A DNA stretch of 64,000 nt, taken from the NCBI GenBank assembly GCA_023374025.1, contig SIJG01000012.1, positions 2,095,506 through 2,159,505 of the forward strand, written 5' to 3'. A model generated the notes under the pieces. That model worked only from the letters and a program-made list of their open reading frames with translations. It was not told the DNA's origin and ran no database searches. Positions 27,976-38,322 of the stretch are shown piece after piece (position 1 is the stretch's first letter; each line of letters begins with the position of its first letter). This DNA comes from Heterodera schachtii (taxonomy: Eukaryota > Nematoda > Chromadorea > Rhabditida > Heteroderidae). The position numbers were made by a program, and so were the translations under genes.

Positions 27976-29944
27976 CCAATTTATTTATGTAATTTTATTT
28001 GAGTTAGCTTAATTTTTTAATCAGATTAGAAATTTTTATTTTGAGATGAGTTTAATATATTGTGACCATAGCTCACAAAGTTTTGTATAGCGAAATCTTA
28101 TAAAAAGTTTTTACAAAATATAATTTTTTTTTACAACTATAAAATATCTCAGAATATAAGCAACAATTTACCTTTAAAAAAAACCATATAATAAAATAGA
28201 ATAGTGAAATAAGCTTTTCCTTAAACATAAGTGAATACAAAATGAAAGATGATTAAATGTACAAATTAATTATATATTTTACTTTACTAATCATGCTGGC
28301 GTGTTTCCTATTGTGCCATTTTAAAAAAATTTATAATTATTTATTCGAACTAATTGGTTGAATATTAGAGACAAAAGAGAAATAGAAAAGGCAATTAAGG
28401 GGGATTTAAATTTTACGATTATTAATATAAAAATAAAAAATAAATTATAAACAAAATTTAAACATTTATCATTTGTCGAGATAAAAATGTACAATTTATT
28501 AATATAATAATCTACTTTTATACATATTAAACCAAAAATCCGCCAACGGCGCCACTGCAAACAAGGTTATCGCAGCAAGTTATGTGCAGAAAATGAATTA
28601 ATAAATAATAAAGCAATTATTAATTTAAAATAAAATATATTAGTGAAATGAAATTTTTATCAATAAAAATGAATAATACAATCAATAAAATAATTAAAAT
28701 TTTATAAACTATAAAAGAATATTATTTCACTTTTGTGTTACATATTAAATTCAAAACTTGATCGGTTTCAACAAACGAATACTTTATGGTATAAGTAAAT
28801 AGCTATATATTTTCTTTAGCTTATGTTAATTTTCAAATTTTCCAAAGATATAAAAAAAGTGTGTTATAAAATTTCAAAAAATCCTAGTTAATATTTTTTG
28901 CCATATAATAAATTAAAAATTTCAATAGTTTCAAAAAAGATATAGCCAAAAATTCTTACAAAAAAATTATTTAACAATAATATTAATTTTATAAATATAA
29001 AAGAGAGGAAATAAACTAAAATATAAAATGAAAAATATAATTTTGTATTTATTAACAAATTTTATTTATTGAAAAATTAATGGATTGCATATTATTTAAA
29101 AAATATTTTCAATTTTTTATTTGTTTTCTTATAAAATTAAATAAAAAATTTTTAAATAAATAAAATATAAATTTTAGCGTTATAAAATTGTTTTATTATC
29201 ATTAAAATAAAAAAATAAATGTTTCAGTGCCGATCTGAAATATAAAATGCATTTTTAATATAGAAAATGCTACCTCAACATCGATTAACAAAGGAATCCA
29301 ACATCTCGTGAAAATAAAATACATTTAATCATTAAAACTCTATAAAAAATTAATGAAGTTAAGCTAAAAAAAATTGTTAATTATTCTTAAACTTCGAAAT
29401 TAATGAACAAATGAAGACTAAAATAAGAAAATTGTTTATAAAGAGAATATATTTTGAAAAGAATAATTTATTTAAAATTAAAATAATTACAATGAAAAAC
29501 TTTAAAAATGAAGCTATTTTAATTTCCTTTAAATTTTCTTCTCACAAAATTCAAAAAATACTAAAAAGAAATACCTTAGAAAGATTTTTAGAAAACCAAA
29601 ACTTTGATTTAAATAAAAACTAAGAATTAATTTTTGTTTTGGAAAATCTAAAATTTTTTGTCAATTAAACTAAATATAGCTGAAAAAACAGAGAAAAAAT
29701 ATTTTCACTATTTATTCATTTATTCTTCCTTACAGAATTATAAAATTCATATTTATACAAAAATGTTACCTTTATTTTAAATGTTAGTATTAATTGCTGT
29801 ATTTATTTAATAAAAATTTTTTTTACTATTCTAGTGCGTATGTTAACCTTTTTTTTTAAATTTCATTACATTTATTCAGTTCTTAGCTCGAAGCAGAAGA
29901 ACAATTAAAAGAAGTTTATTTTTATGCTACTCATTTTTCCAAAA

Positions 29945-30130
29945 AAAATTTTTAGGAGTGGGTCCGGCGGTGACGATAGGCGCCACCGGGAAAAATATTG
30001 AAACTTGAGTGAAATTTGTTAACATATTTTGTCGAAAAATTGTACAATTTTGTGATTTGAGGCATTTTTTAAGATAATAAAGGATTTTTAGGGTTCGAAG
30101 GTGCAGATAGACGCCACCGAAAATTTTTCA
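29945..30130. repeat. dispersed repeat with GGCGCCACCGG core
   Basis: Two related cores, GGTGACGATAGGCGCCACCGG-like at about 29965 and GGTGCAGATAGACGCCACCG at about 30100, are embedded in similar A/T words (AATTTGTTAACA, TTTTGTC). Similar cores with similar flanks occur at about 14780, 39655, 46920 and 59020, so this looks like an old dispersed family present in both halves of the window. Confidence 0.35.
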
Positions 30131-31749
30131 AAAATTTTGGCTAGTTTTTAAAAGATTTTTGTCCAAATAATGACTAGAATGCTCATTTTCAGCACAAAAA
30201 ATCACCGATTAAGCACTGTAAAAAGCACAAATTTTCCCAAAATAAGCATGAAAAAAGCCCAAAAAGGCAAAATCAGCAAAAATTGAAAAAAAAAGCATAA
30301 AAATTAAGTGATTAAAGGCACAAAGATAATATATTTAAATTTTCGTTAACTAAAATTGAAACACATAAATAATAAAATTTATTGACAAATTTATCAATGA
30401 AACTAATTATTAGTAAAACAGGAATTTTGACAAAATATTTACAATTCAATTCATTTTGAATATAAAGACATAATGAATCCAACTTAGAAAATTTCTGCGG
30501 CCAATCAGTAAAATGAAAATTAAAATCAATAATAAAAGGTAGATAATCACCGTAATTTATTTTAAAATAATATAAATGAACAAGATTTACAAACATTTTG
30601 TAAAATAACAAGAAATATTTTTTTCAAAGTTAGTAGTTATGAACCGAAAAGCAACTTCGATTTTTCTCCCTGCTGCTGAATGTAATTAAACATTTGAAAT
30701 TATGATTATTTTAAACAAGTAAATTTATTAGGAACTCTTTTATTACTATTTATTATTATAAATTCACGTAAAAGAATATTATTTTAATGCATATAAATTA
30801 AAATTAATATGTTCATTATTTCTAAACCATAATAATTATATTATTTTTAAATAGACTTTAAAAAAATACTTAAAAATATATTAATTTTGAACACAAATAT
30901 AATAAAATTTAAAGCAATTAATAATGAACTTAAAAATGGAACCACTCAAATGAAAATTTTAAAACATCATATTACTACAATATCTAACCAAATTTGATAA
31001 TAATTATTCAATTTCACTAAGAAATTGTAATAATATTCAACGAATTAACACCAAATTCCCAATAATTTAATGAATAAGAATCTAAATTTAACTCAAAATA
31101 AGCAGAGCATATTAATTAATTTTAAGAAAATAAAAGTAGTATCCAACAAATAAAATATATTTATTATTATAATAAAAAAAGGGGCCAGTCCATACCCCGG
31201 CGCCGCGAATCCGCGCAAATAGCATGAAAAAATTAATTAATGAAAGTTTCTTTAAGGATATTCTGCTCTGGACAAGATATATGCAGAGAATAATTAAATA
31301 TTAAAGTAAATATTTATTAAAACACATATTTATAAATGAAATTAAAATTTAATATACATAAAAAACTGTAATAAATTTGAAAAACAACCTTAAAAATAAT
31401 AAAAATCAAAGCAAAAAAAAAAAAAATTAAAAATTAATCTTTTATTTTAATCAAATTGATCAGAAAAAAAATATAGACATCACATTTCTGCATTAAAATC
31501 AGAAAATTTGTAAAAAAAAAAAGTGGTACATTAATGGAATTCCATTTTTGTAGTAATGAAATGATCAGAATGAGAAAATTTCATAATTTACAATTTTATC
31601 ACATCTATTTATAAAATCAATTTTCAATGGATCATTATTGAATATTATAATATCAATTTAATATAAAATAAAAATATTTATGCAAAACAATTTTGTATAT
31701 ATTTATTTATTATTGATTGCTTTTTGTTTTCTTCCTTGGGTGTTCTTAT

Positions 31750-32666
31750 TAGAGACCGGACGGGATCGGGATCCCGCGGGATTTCTTCGGGATCCCACGG
31801 GATTAAACTCGGGATACCGACCTCGGGATCCGTCCCGAGCGATTTTTTAAATTCATCGTGATTGATCGGGATCGGGATTTCATCGGGATCCCGAACCGGG
31901 ATCCCTCCCGACCATTTTACCTTCCCGCGGGATCCCGCGGGATTGAAGTCACAATAATTTTCCGAAAAATCTCCATTTTTTAATGAAGATCTTGAATTTT
32001 AAATTAAAAAATATTGTCATTTGCTAATTTTTCTTAAAAAATCCCTTAAAAATCCCAAAAAAAATTTCACGGGTCTCCAAAATACACTGAAATTTTCAAA
32101 ATTTGACGCAAAAGTTAGGCCATTTTGTGACTTTTATTTCTTCCAAAAAAGAATTATCAAAATTTAACAGTTTTTGTATAAATTCAGTTAACAAATTTTC
32201 CGATGCAGTTTACGATTTTCTTATTTAAAATTGTTAAAAATGATTATAGGAGGCATATTAAATTGTAAAAAAAATATTTAAAGCTATGTTGTTAAATGTT
32301 CGAATTTTTGGTCCTAAAATCTGATTTTTTGGACATGATATTCGAATTTTGGAAAAATTTCTATAAAAAACTGATATAATTACCCTCATTATTTTTCACA
32401 ATCGAATTGATCAATTATAAATATTAGATAAGCATTTGAACAAAAACTTGGCACAAAACGTAAAAAAAAAATTGGTTTTAGCAAATCCCGATAATCCCGC
32501 GGGATCCCGAAAAAATCTTCGGGATTAATCGGGATCGGGATTAGGTCGGGATCCCGACTCGGGATCCGTCCCGATCGTTTTTCAAAAATGTTCGGGATTG
32601 ATCGGGATTGGGATTTGGTCGGGATCTCGACTCGGGGTCCCTCCGACCCCAGTTGTCCGGTCTTTA
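31750..32666. mobile_element. hAT-type non-autonomous transposon (MITE)
   Basis: The left end TAGAGACCGGAC is inverted at the right end as GTCCGGTCTTTA, and both are flanked by the same 8-mer GTTCTTAT (31742-31749 and 32667-32674). An 8-bp target duplication with TAGAGACCGG-like ends is typical of the hAT superfamily. Both subterminal zones consist of many GGGATCGGGATCCCG words, which may be transposase binding sites (inference). The 917-bp element has no coding capacity, so it depends on a transposase elsewhere. Confidence 0.75.
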
Positions 32667-33093
32667 GTTCTTATGCGATCATTCCATGATAATTATAAGT
32701 GGTTGNGAATTTTCCTTGCAAAATGGGAACACTGGCCGAAGAATTTATCGGCACTTTCCCTTCGTCCCCCCCCCTGGAATTTTTTCGTTGGCCCAAAACA
32801 GTAAAAATGCCAGAAATTCTCCAGCGAAATGATCATTCTGATAACGGGCAAATTTAGGAGACTATTACTTTTGTAAATTAACCAAATCCCAGTAAATTGT
32901 GTACATTTTTATACAACACTGACAGCAAAATGTAATAATGAATATAAATATTTATACATACAGTATATACAGTTCAATACAGAATATGCATACGATTAAA
33001 TATCAAAGCACATCGGCACATTTACAATGAATATTTATTTCATCCACAATATATTTTCATCTTCCGCGCGGATTACGCACACTTCTCTCCAAA

Positions 33094-34721
33094 TCATTCG
33101 TTGGCCATCAGTTCGGCGAGCAGTTCGGGCCTAGAAATTGTTGAAAATTAAATTTAAAAAAAAAAAACGAAAAATCCTCAAAAACTCTACCCAATGTCGC
33201 TGTCCTTGATGGTGAAGCACAGCAAATTGTCCAACATTTGGTTTGCCTCCTTCTCCCACGCGTTCACTGTGCGCTGATCAGTGCCGTTCCGGCATCGTAC
33301 AATCACGGCATCTGCAGGCACTCGCGCATTCAGCGTCAGCCGCTCGTCCGTCTCCTCATTCTCCCGTTCCATCTTCTGGAAGTTGGTTTTGCATGCAATG
33401 TGACAAATGACGAGGAAGTTGACAGGGACGGCACTCGGAGCGATGAAAAACTGAAAATGATTGAAATTATTGAAAAAAAAATTGAATCAAAAAATGCAAA
33501 TAGTCGGTTTTACGCGTCTAAATTCTCGGCTAAAGGCAATAGACGAAAAATTATTCTCGAATACACTCGAAAAAAGTTGAATTTCATGTTTTCTCATTGT
33601 AATTTCTTTTTTAATGCCAGTATTTACTCTCTTTTTTTGCATTTATAAGATCCCGAGAGTTCAAGCTTTTGATTGGTACCAAGAATATAAGCATTGACCA
33701 AGTAAGAAAAAAGTTATGGCCTAAGAAACTGTGGATCGTCATTCATGGGACGCGTAAATCGATTTGAAAAATGGAATCAAAAAATGGCGTAAAGTCTTTC
33801 GGACCGTGATCAAGCTTGGCATGAACGAAGCCCATTGCGGTTTGCGCCACTTGCGAATGGTCACAATTTTCGGACGGCCATCCTTGCGCGGTGTGTGCAG
33901 CCAACGGTACACGTTGTTCTTCGGCTTCTCATTGAACTCCTCCGGCGGGTTGAGCAGGGCATTGATGTGCACAGCGCTGGGCGGCGGTCGGATGGGGAAC
34001 ATGTGCGTGTTGGTGATGGCACGAAGGTTGGCACAGTCGAACAGCACATTCGGCGACACATGGCGACACAGCAACGCGAAGTTGACGGCTTTCATGTCGT
34101 TCAGTGCGAGGACGGCGTGCGAAATGAGTGGCCAAATGCGTTGCGCCATCACCGCCCAGCAGCGCAGGTCCGTCGAATGGATGGTGAACTGCACAGCGAT
34201 GCCGCGATTGATGACACGTTGCAGGCACTGCAGAAATGCGATCACTTCCAGGTCGACGTACCTGGAAAATTGGGGAATTTTTAAAAATCTGCAAAAAATT
34301 TTGTTCGCCAAGACCAAATGTAGATGGCACTGAAGCCAATCACGCCGCCCGGTGCAGGACACGTGGCGAGCGGCAGTCGATTGATCAACGCGTTGTCGTC
34401 CATAACGGTGACAGCCGCCGTGCCGCCCCGGTCCCATCCGCTTGGTGCCCGATGAACGCCCAGCTCGCCCAGCCTCCACTTGCGCAGGTTCAAATGCGTG
34501 GCCACCAGCCTGCCGAAGCGCGCGTCGATCAGTGCAAACTTCGTGCCCACCTCCACGCGGTCAATCCAAAACAGAGCGTCCAGCCAAACGTCGTTTGCCA
34601 CGCAGCTACTGAAAATTGAAAAAAAAAATTGAGAATTTGAATGAAATCCGATTTTTTGTGAAATTTTTCAAATTCGGGCGGCTTACAGGTCGGCCAGCGC
34701 AACATCTGGATGGTCCGACAT
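33094..34721 (-). CDS. F-box-like family protein, copy 1 (360 aa)
   Basis: Five exons join in perfect phase: 34687-34721, 34315-34608, 33805-34261, 33191-33450 and 33094-33130. The start is the ATG of MSDHPDVALADL. The N-terminal part (DVWLDALFWIDRVEVGTKFALIDARFGRLV) has the helix pattern of the divergent F-box seen in a protein family I recall as expanded in cyst nematodes. The C-terminal half has no domain I can name. F-box proteins usually bring targets to an SCF ubiquitin ligase; whether this divergent type binds Skp1 is not shown. The gene is clearly paralogous to the one at 54576-56391, with the same exon number and intron phases. Two donors are unusual, GTCTTG (exon 2) and GTCCGA (exon 3). 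I am confident of the gene structure and less so of the F-box name. Confidence 0.7.
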
Positions 34722-35070
34722 TGCTCAATTGTCGTCGTTTTTGTTGTACACAGAGAAGGGATGATTGATGAAGATGAATTGCCGACAATTAAATAATGGA
34801 AATAATGGCAACTAAATGAATTTTTTGTGCCTTTTATATACACATTTTCCCGAAAAATTTGACTCTTCCGACTAAAAAATTTGCTATTTAAGGTCCGCAC
34901 ATTTTGCTTTTCCACGTTCATTCCGTTCATTCATTCCATCCACTTACTTAATTATTCGTCCTCCTCCACCGCCACTTTAATCGTCAGTTTATTTCGGTAA
35001 TTGTTTTTTTTTTGTTTTTAATTGCATTTTTCATTGTGCTAATTTGTCCCCCTCCCCCATCTTTCAGCGA

Positions 35071-35500
35071 ATGGCCAACGCAATGTACGCGGCACGGGCG
35101 CGCGCGGCCAAGGCGGAAAAGCGTCAAGCGCAGCTGCGCAAGGCGGCCAGAGCAAGGGCAGGAAACGTAAGTTGAAAAATTTTTAAAAAATTAAAACCGA
35201 AAATAATTTTCCCCAATTTTTTTCCCACAGACCGCCAAATCGCGACGAGCCGAGCGCTGTTCAATTTGCTGGGGCCGACTGAGCCGACTGACGCGGACCA
35301 CGATGGGCTGCCACCATCCGCTGCACCGACGCTGCCTCTACAATTGGGTGCGCGTCAACTTGTTTTGTCCGATGTGCGGCTACAACTACACGCGCGGGAG
35401 GCCCCGTGATCGCCATGGACGCACCAGGAGGGGACTCCATGATATGACGCCGGAGCAGGTGCGACGTCAAATGGACCGCAGGCATCATACCAGGCGCTGA
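35071..35500 (+). CDS. small RING-finger protein (121 aa)
   Basis: Two exons, 35071-35166 and 35231-35500, are joined by a GTAAGT/CACAG intron. The first encodes a basic, Ala/Arg-rich helix (MANAMYAARARAAKAEKRQ). The second carries a compact RING-type zinc site: CSIC, then GCHHPLHRRC, then CPMC, that is C-x2-C, C-x-H-x2-H-x2-C, C-x2-C. RING domains normally act as E3 ubiquitin ligases by holding an E2 enzyme. The tail is very Arg/His-rich (MDRRHHTRR). TTTCAG stands directly before the start codon (35063-35067) and could be a trans-splice acceptor. AATAAA lies at about 35882. The precise orthologue is not recognised. Confidence 0.75.
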
Positions 35501-36570
35501 TGGAGGAGGAGGAGAGGTGGGTTTTGTTGAGGTGTGGGACGGGGGAGGGGGCGGAGGACGTGTAATGTTTGGTTCTGTTTCAGTTTGGCGTTATGGGGGA
35601 GGGAGAAAATTGAGAAATTTAGATTTATTGAACTCAATTTATTTTTAATTATCATTTTTTGAATTTTCAGGCCCAGAAACGAGAAGTCGTCGCAATCGCA
35701 TGGCAAACGGCGGAAGGATGGAAAGAACGGACGACGCATCACACAATGAATGATTGGCCGAGTGTATTTATGGATGTATTTGTGATGGATATTCATTCAT
35801 TTGTTGTCTCATATAACCATGTCAGAACACACACGCATTATTTGTTGTATCGCTTACCATTATATTTGTACTGATTGAATGCAATAAAATTCTGTTGGCA
35901 ACCGCTGTTTCTCCATTTGATGCCATCAAATTTCCATTTGTAAACTTTCGAGCAAAAACTTGAATTTCAAAAATTTGGATTTTCTTTGTGGGTTTGTGGA
36001 ATGGTTCTGAGATGTTAAATTTATCGGGATGAATTTGCCAGGTCTTAGTGGGGAGTCTGTGTCTGTGCCATGTTTTGACCTTATTTTAGGGCTTTTTCTG
36101 ATTCAAACAATAGGATTTATTTTGCAAAAAATTCCATTTGGAAGCCTAAAATGCCACGAAAGGGTGAAATGCCGTTTTGGTTGGACGCCTAGTTAGAAAA
36201 CCCAAAAAACAACAGTTTCACAAGAGATTACACAGCTTTATTGTCCGAATACATTCATACAACATACATATTTATGTACACATAATGATTGGGTGTTGCA
36301 TTGGAGCACATACAATACAATACAATATATATGACATACATACATATATCATTACAACAATTACAATAATTTGATCACTGATATGGACAGCGCATAAAGC
36401 TTATCACGGACAACAGATCAGAAGGTGATAAAGCACATACAAATGATATAATTTAGGGGGAAGGGGGAAACAGCATCATATTGGGGGATCAGCAGCAGTT
36501 AGAAGGGGAGAAGCGTTTGTTGCTCGAAGTCCATCGTTCGTTCATCCGCTGGGGCCATCCTCCGAGTCGA
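35501..36570. other. 3' regions between RING and REEP-like genes
   Basis: This holds the 3' untranslated region of the RING gene up to an AATAAA near 35882, then low-information sequence. From about 36240 short CATACAT/ATACAATA repeats occur, then the presumed 3' UTR of the - strand REEP-like gene. I see no other gene. Confidence 0.5.
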
Positions 36571-37003
36571 TCATTGTTCACCGCTGGAGCTCTTCGACGC
36601 TTTCTGCTTCTTGTCCTTCTTGGAGACGCCGCCGCCGCCCGCCGATGCCAAGAGTCCCTTCTCAGTGCCATGTTTTTCCTTCTTTCCGCCATTCCGCTCC
36701 ACCATCGGCTGCACATAGTTGACGAAGCAGTTGTGCGCACCGTACGTCTGCGGGAGGAGCATGTAGACGAGCACGGCCGTCTTCAGCAGCAGATACAACG
36801 CGAAGATGATCTTGAACGGCGCGATGAAGTGATCTGGCAGCGAGAAGAGGGCGAAGGCGCACCATGAGGCGAGCAATTTGTTGAGGTCCACTGAAAAGTG
36901 AAATGGGATATTAATCAAAATCAAAAATTGGAAAAATTTTACTCATTTTTGCTTTGCGAACGGATGATGAGCAACATGGACTTGAAGAGAGGGTAAACAG
37001 TTG
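36571..37003 (-). CDS. REEP / TB2-DP1-HVA22 family protein, partial
   Basis: The last exon (36571-36890) encodes DLNKLLASWCAFALFSLPDH followed by two hydrophobic segments and the GA-containing LLPQTYGAHNCFVNYVQPMV, then a Lys/Ser-rich tail. An upstream exon (36943-37003) reads TVYPLFKSMLLIIRSQSKN. Together this is the REEP pattern: YP-x-[FY]-K-S, then W-x2-F, then P-x-x-x-GA and V-x-P. REEP proteins shape the endoplasmic reticulum membrane. The two exons are one base out of phase at the best splice sites (GTAAAA donor, TTTTCAG acceptor), so there may be a base error, an odd donor or a damaged gene. The N-terminal exon was not found. Confidence 0.6.
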
Positions 37004-37237
37004 CTGGAAAAAAAAATTTAGAGGCGGTGATCGGGACTTCCGCTGGGTTTTACGGTATGCTGAAATTCTGATCAGATTTATGAAGGCGGTGGTTTTTTTG
37101 ATCAACATAAGAATATATGCTAATTTGAATTATTTGGTGCTATTTACAAAGTGGGGTCTTTTGAATTTTATTAAAGACCAAAGCAGGAACCTTTTGGTTT
37201 GAAATTTTTTTTGTAATAGTAATTCGTAAAACGATTT

Positions 37238-37432
37238 CCCGGGGAGTTTTGTGGCCCCTGATCACGAATCTGACACCTATTTTGACAATTACTAATCTCT
37301 AACAAAAACTCGAACAAAAAGTTGAAACTGGAATTTGAATTTTCGGCTTTTTGTTCGAGTTCGGGTTAAGGACTAGGAATTAATCAACATAGGTGTCAGA
37401 TTCGTGATCGGGGACCCCAAAAACCTCTGGGG
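37238..37432. mobile_element. palindromic MITE-like element, family A copy 1
   Basis: About 85-base arms face each other. The left arm contains GATCACGAATCTGACACCTA (from about 37260) and CTCGAACAAAAAG; the right arm is its reverse complement (CTTTTTGTTCGAGTTCGGG ... TAGGTGTCAGATTCGTGATC). The loop is about 20 bases. There is no coding capacity. Relatives lie at about 38990-39130 and 55109-55430. The GTTCGAGTTCGGG part recalls a tRNA B box, but no tRNA fold is present. Confidence 0.6.
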
Positions 37433-37728
37433 ACAAATTTTGATCACCTCTCTTGCTTGCGAGTATTCGTCGTAGACTTACCATTCAAAAGGCAATTCGG
37501 TAGAGAATTTTGTCCTCTTTCTGATAGGCCTACTCAAATTTTCCAGAAAAATTTTCCTAAGCCCCCTAGGAATTTTTTCGAAAATTTTCCCGATTTCACC
37601 ATGAAGGAGTGATCTGATCAAGTTGGTTTAAAAGACTTTTTTGATCAGTATCAAAAAAAGTTAGCTTAGCAGGAATTTTTTCAGATTTTTTTCTCAACAT
37701 AAAATTGAGTTTGGTCGATTAAACATTT

Positions 37729-37950
37729 GATGCATTACTTTTGCACCGCCAAAAAAGGGGGGTTGTTTGGGTCATGGGAAATTTTCTCGTCGACAATGGG
37801 AGTTACCGGGGCAGTTTTTGGGTATTTATTAGCGCACTAATTGATGTTTCTTTTGGCGTAAATAAGACCTTTTTCGGATCATATATTTTTGAGAAAACTG
37901 GATTTTTCAAAAAAAAATTTGTTGGTGCATTACTTTTGCACCTGACTGTA
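37729..37950. mobile_element. possible mariner/Tc1-like end fragments
   Basis: TGCATTACTTTTGCACC occurs at about 37731 and again at about 37925. The second copy continues CTGACTGTA. Read on the - strand this is TACAGTCAGGTGCAAAAGTAATGCA, much like a Tc1/mariner terminal repeat starting at a TA. The two copies are direct, not inverted, so this is at best a remnant. No transposase is visible. Confidence 0.3.
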
Positions 37951-38322
37951 AGTAGCGCTAATTATTTTATATTTTTCCTTGTTCTACAAAAGTTAATATC
38001 TTCTAAATTTTAATTCTGTATAAAGGTACGTAATTTTGAAATAGCAATTTTTAGACAATTTTGGTGATAAAATCACACAAAACTTTTTCATCTTTAGTTT
38101 AATTCGTGAAATGACAAAAAATTCAAATAACCGCCTTTTTTACGCCAAGTTTTAAATGGCGGGAACATTTTTATTCAAATTATTTTTTGTTTTTCAAATT
38201 TTCGTCATTTTTCTTTGCTCATTTTGCGCCTACGCCTAATGAAATGACTTAATTCAATTTGAAAACTTCATATTTTAACAAAAAATATTTTTAGGCCTAT
38301 TTTTCTACTATAAAATTGCAAA

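Larger units (their letters stand above)
22300..31740. other. AT-rich stretch with scattered coding-like islets, no defined gene
   Basis: Composition alternates between A-rich and T-rich on the + strand (for example T-rich around 22.3-23.2 and 26-27.7 kb, A-rich around 24.8-26 and 28-31.7 kb). Short open islets include + 23353-23427 (QYREQSVYSQMGTTNISN, with a stop), + 24876-24947 (TAPCDYDVSMLFANKRLDKH, with a stop), + 27697-27800 and + 28530-28600 (RQRRHCKQGYRSKLCAEN), and on the - strand about 22700-22745. None has a start, signal peptide or recognisable domain. I could not join them into a gene. Confidence 0.3.

Noticed and set aside
33764..34333. Long open frames on the + strand opposite F-box-like gene 1
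   Set aside because: They mirror the real - strand exons. The - strand model has matching phases, splice sites and a paralogue.
37330..37360. tRNA gene suggested by GTTCGAGTTCGGG (B-box-like)
   Set aside because: No A box, acceptor stem or anticodon arm fits. The word is part of a palindromic repeat present three times.
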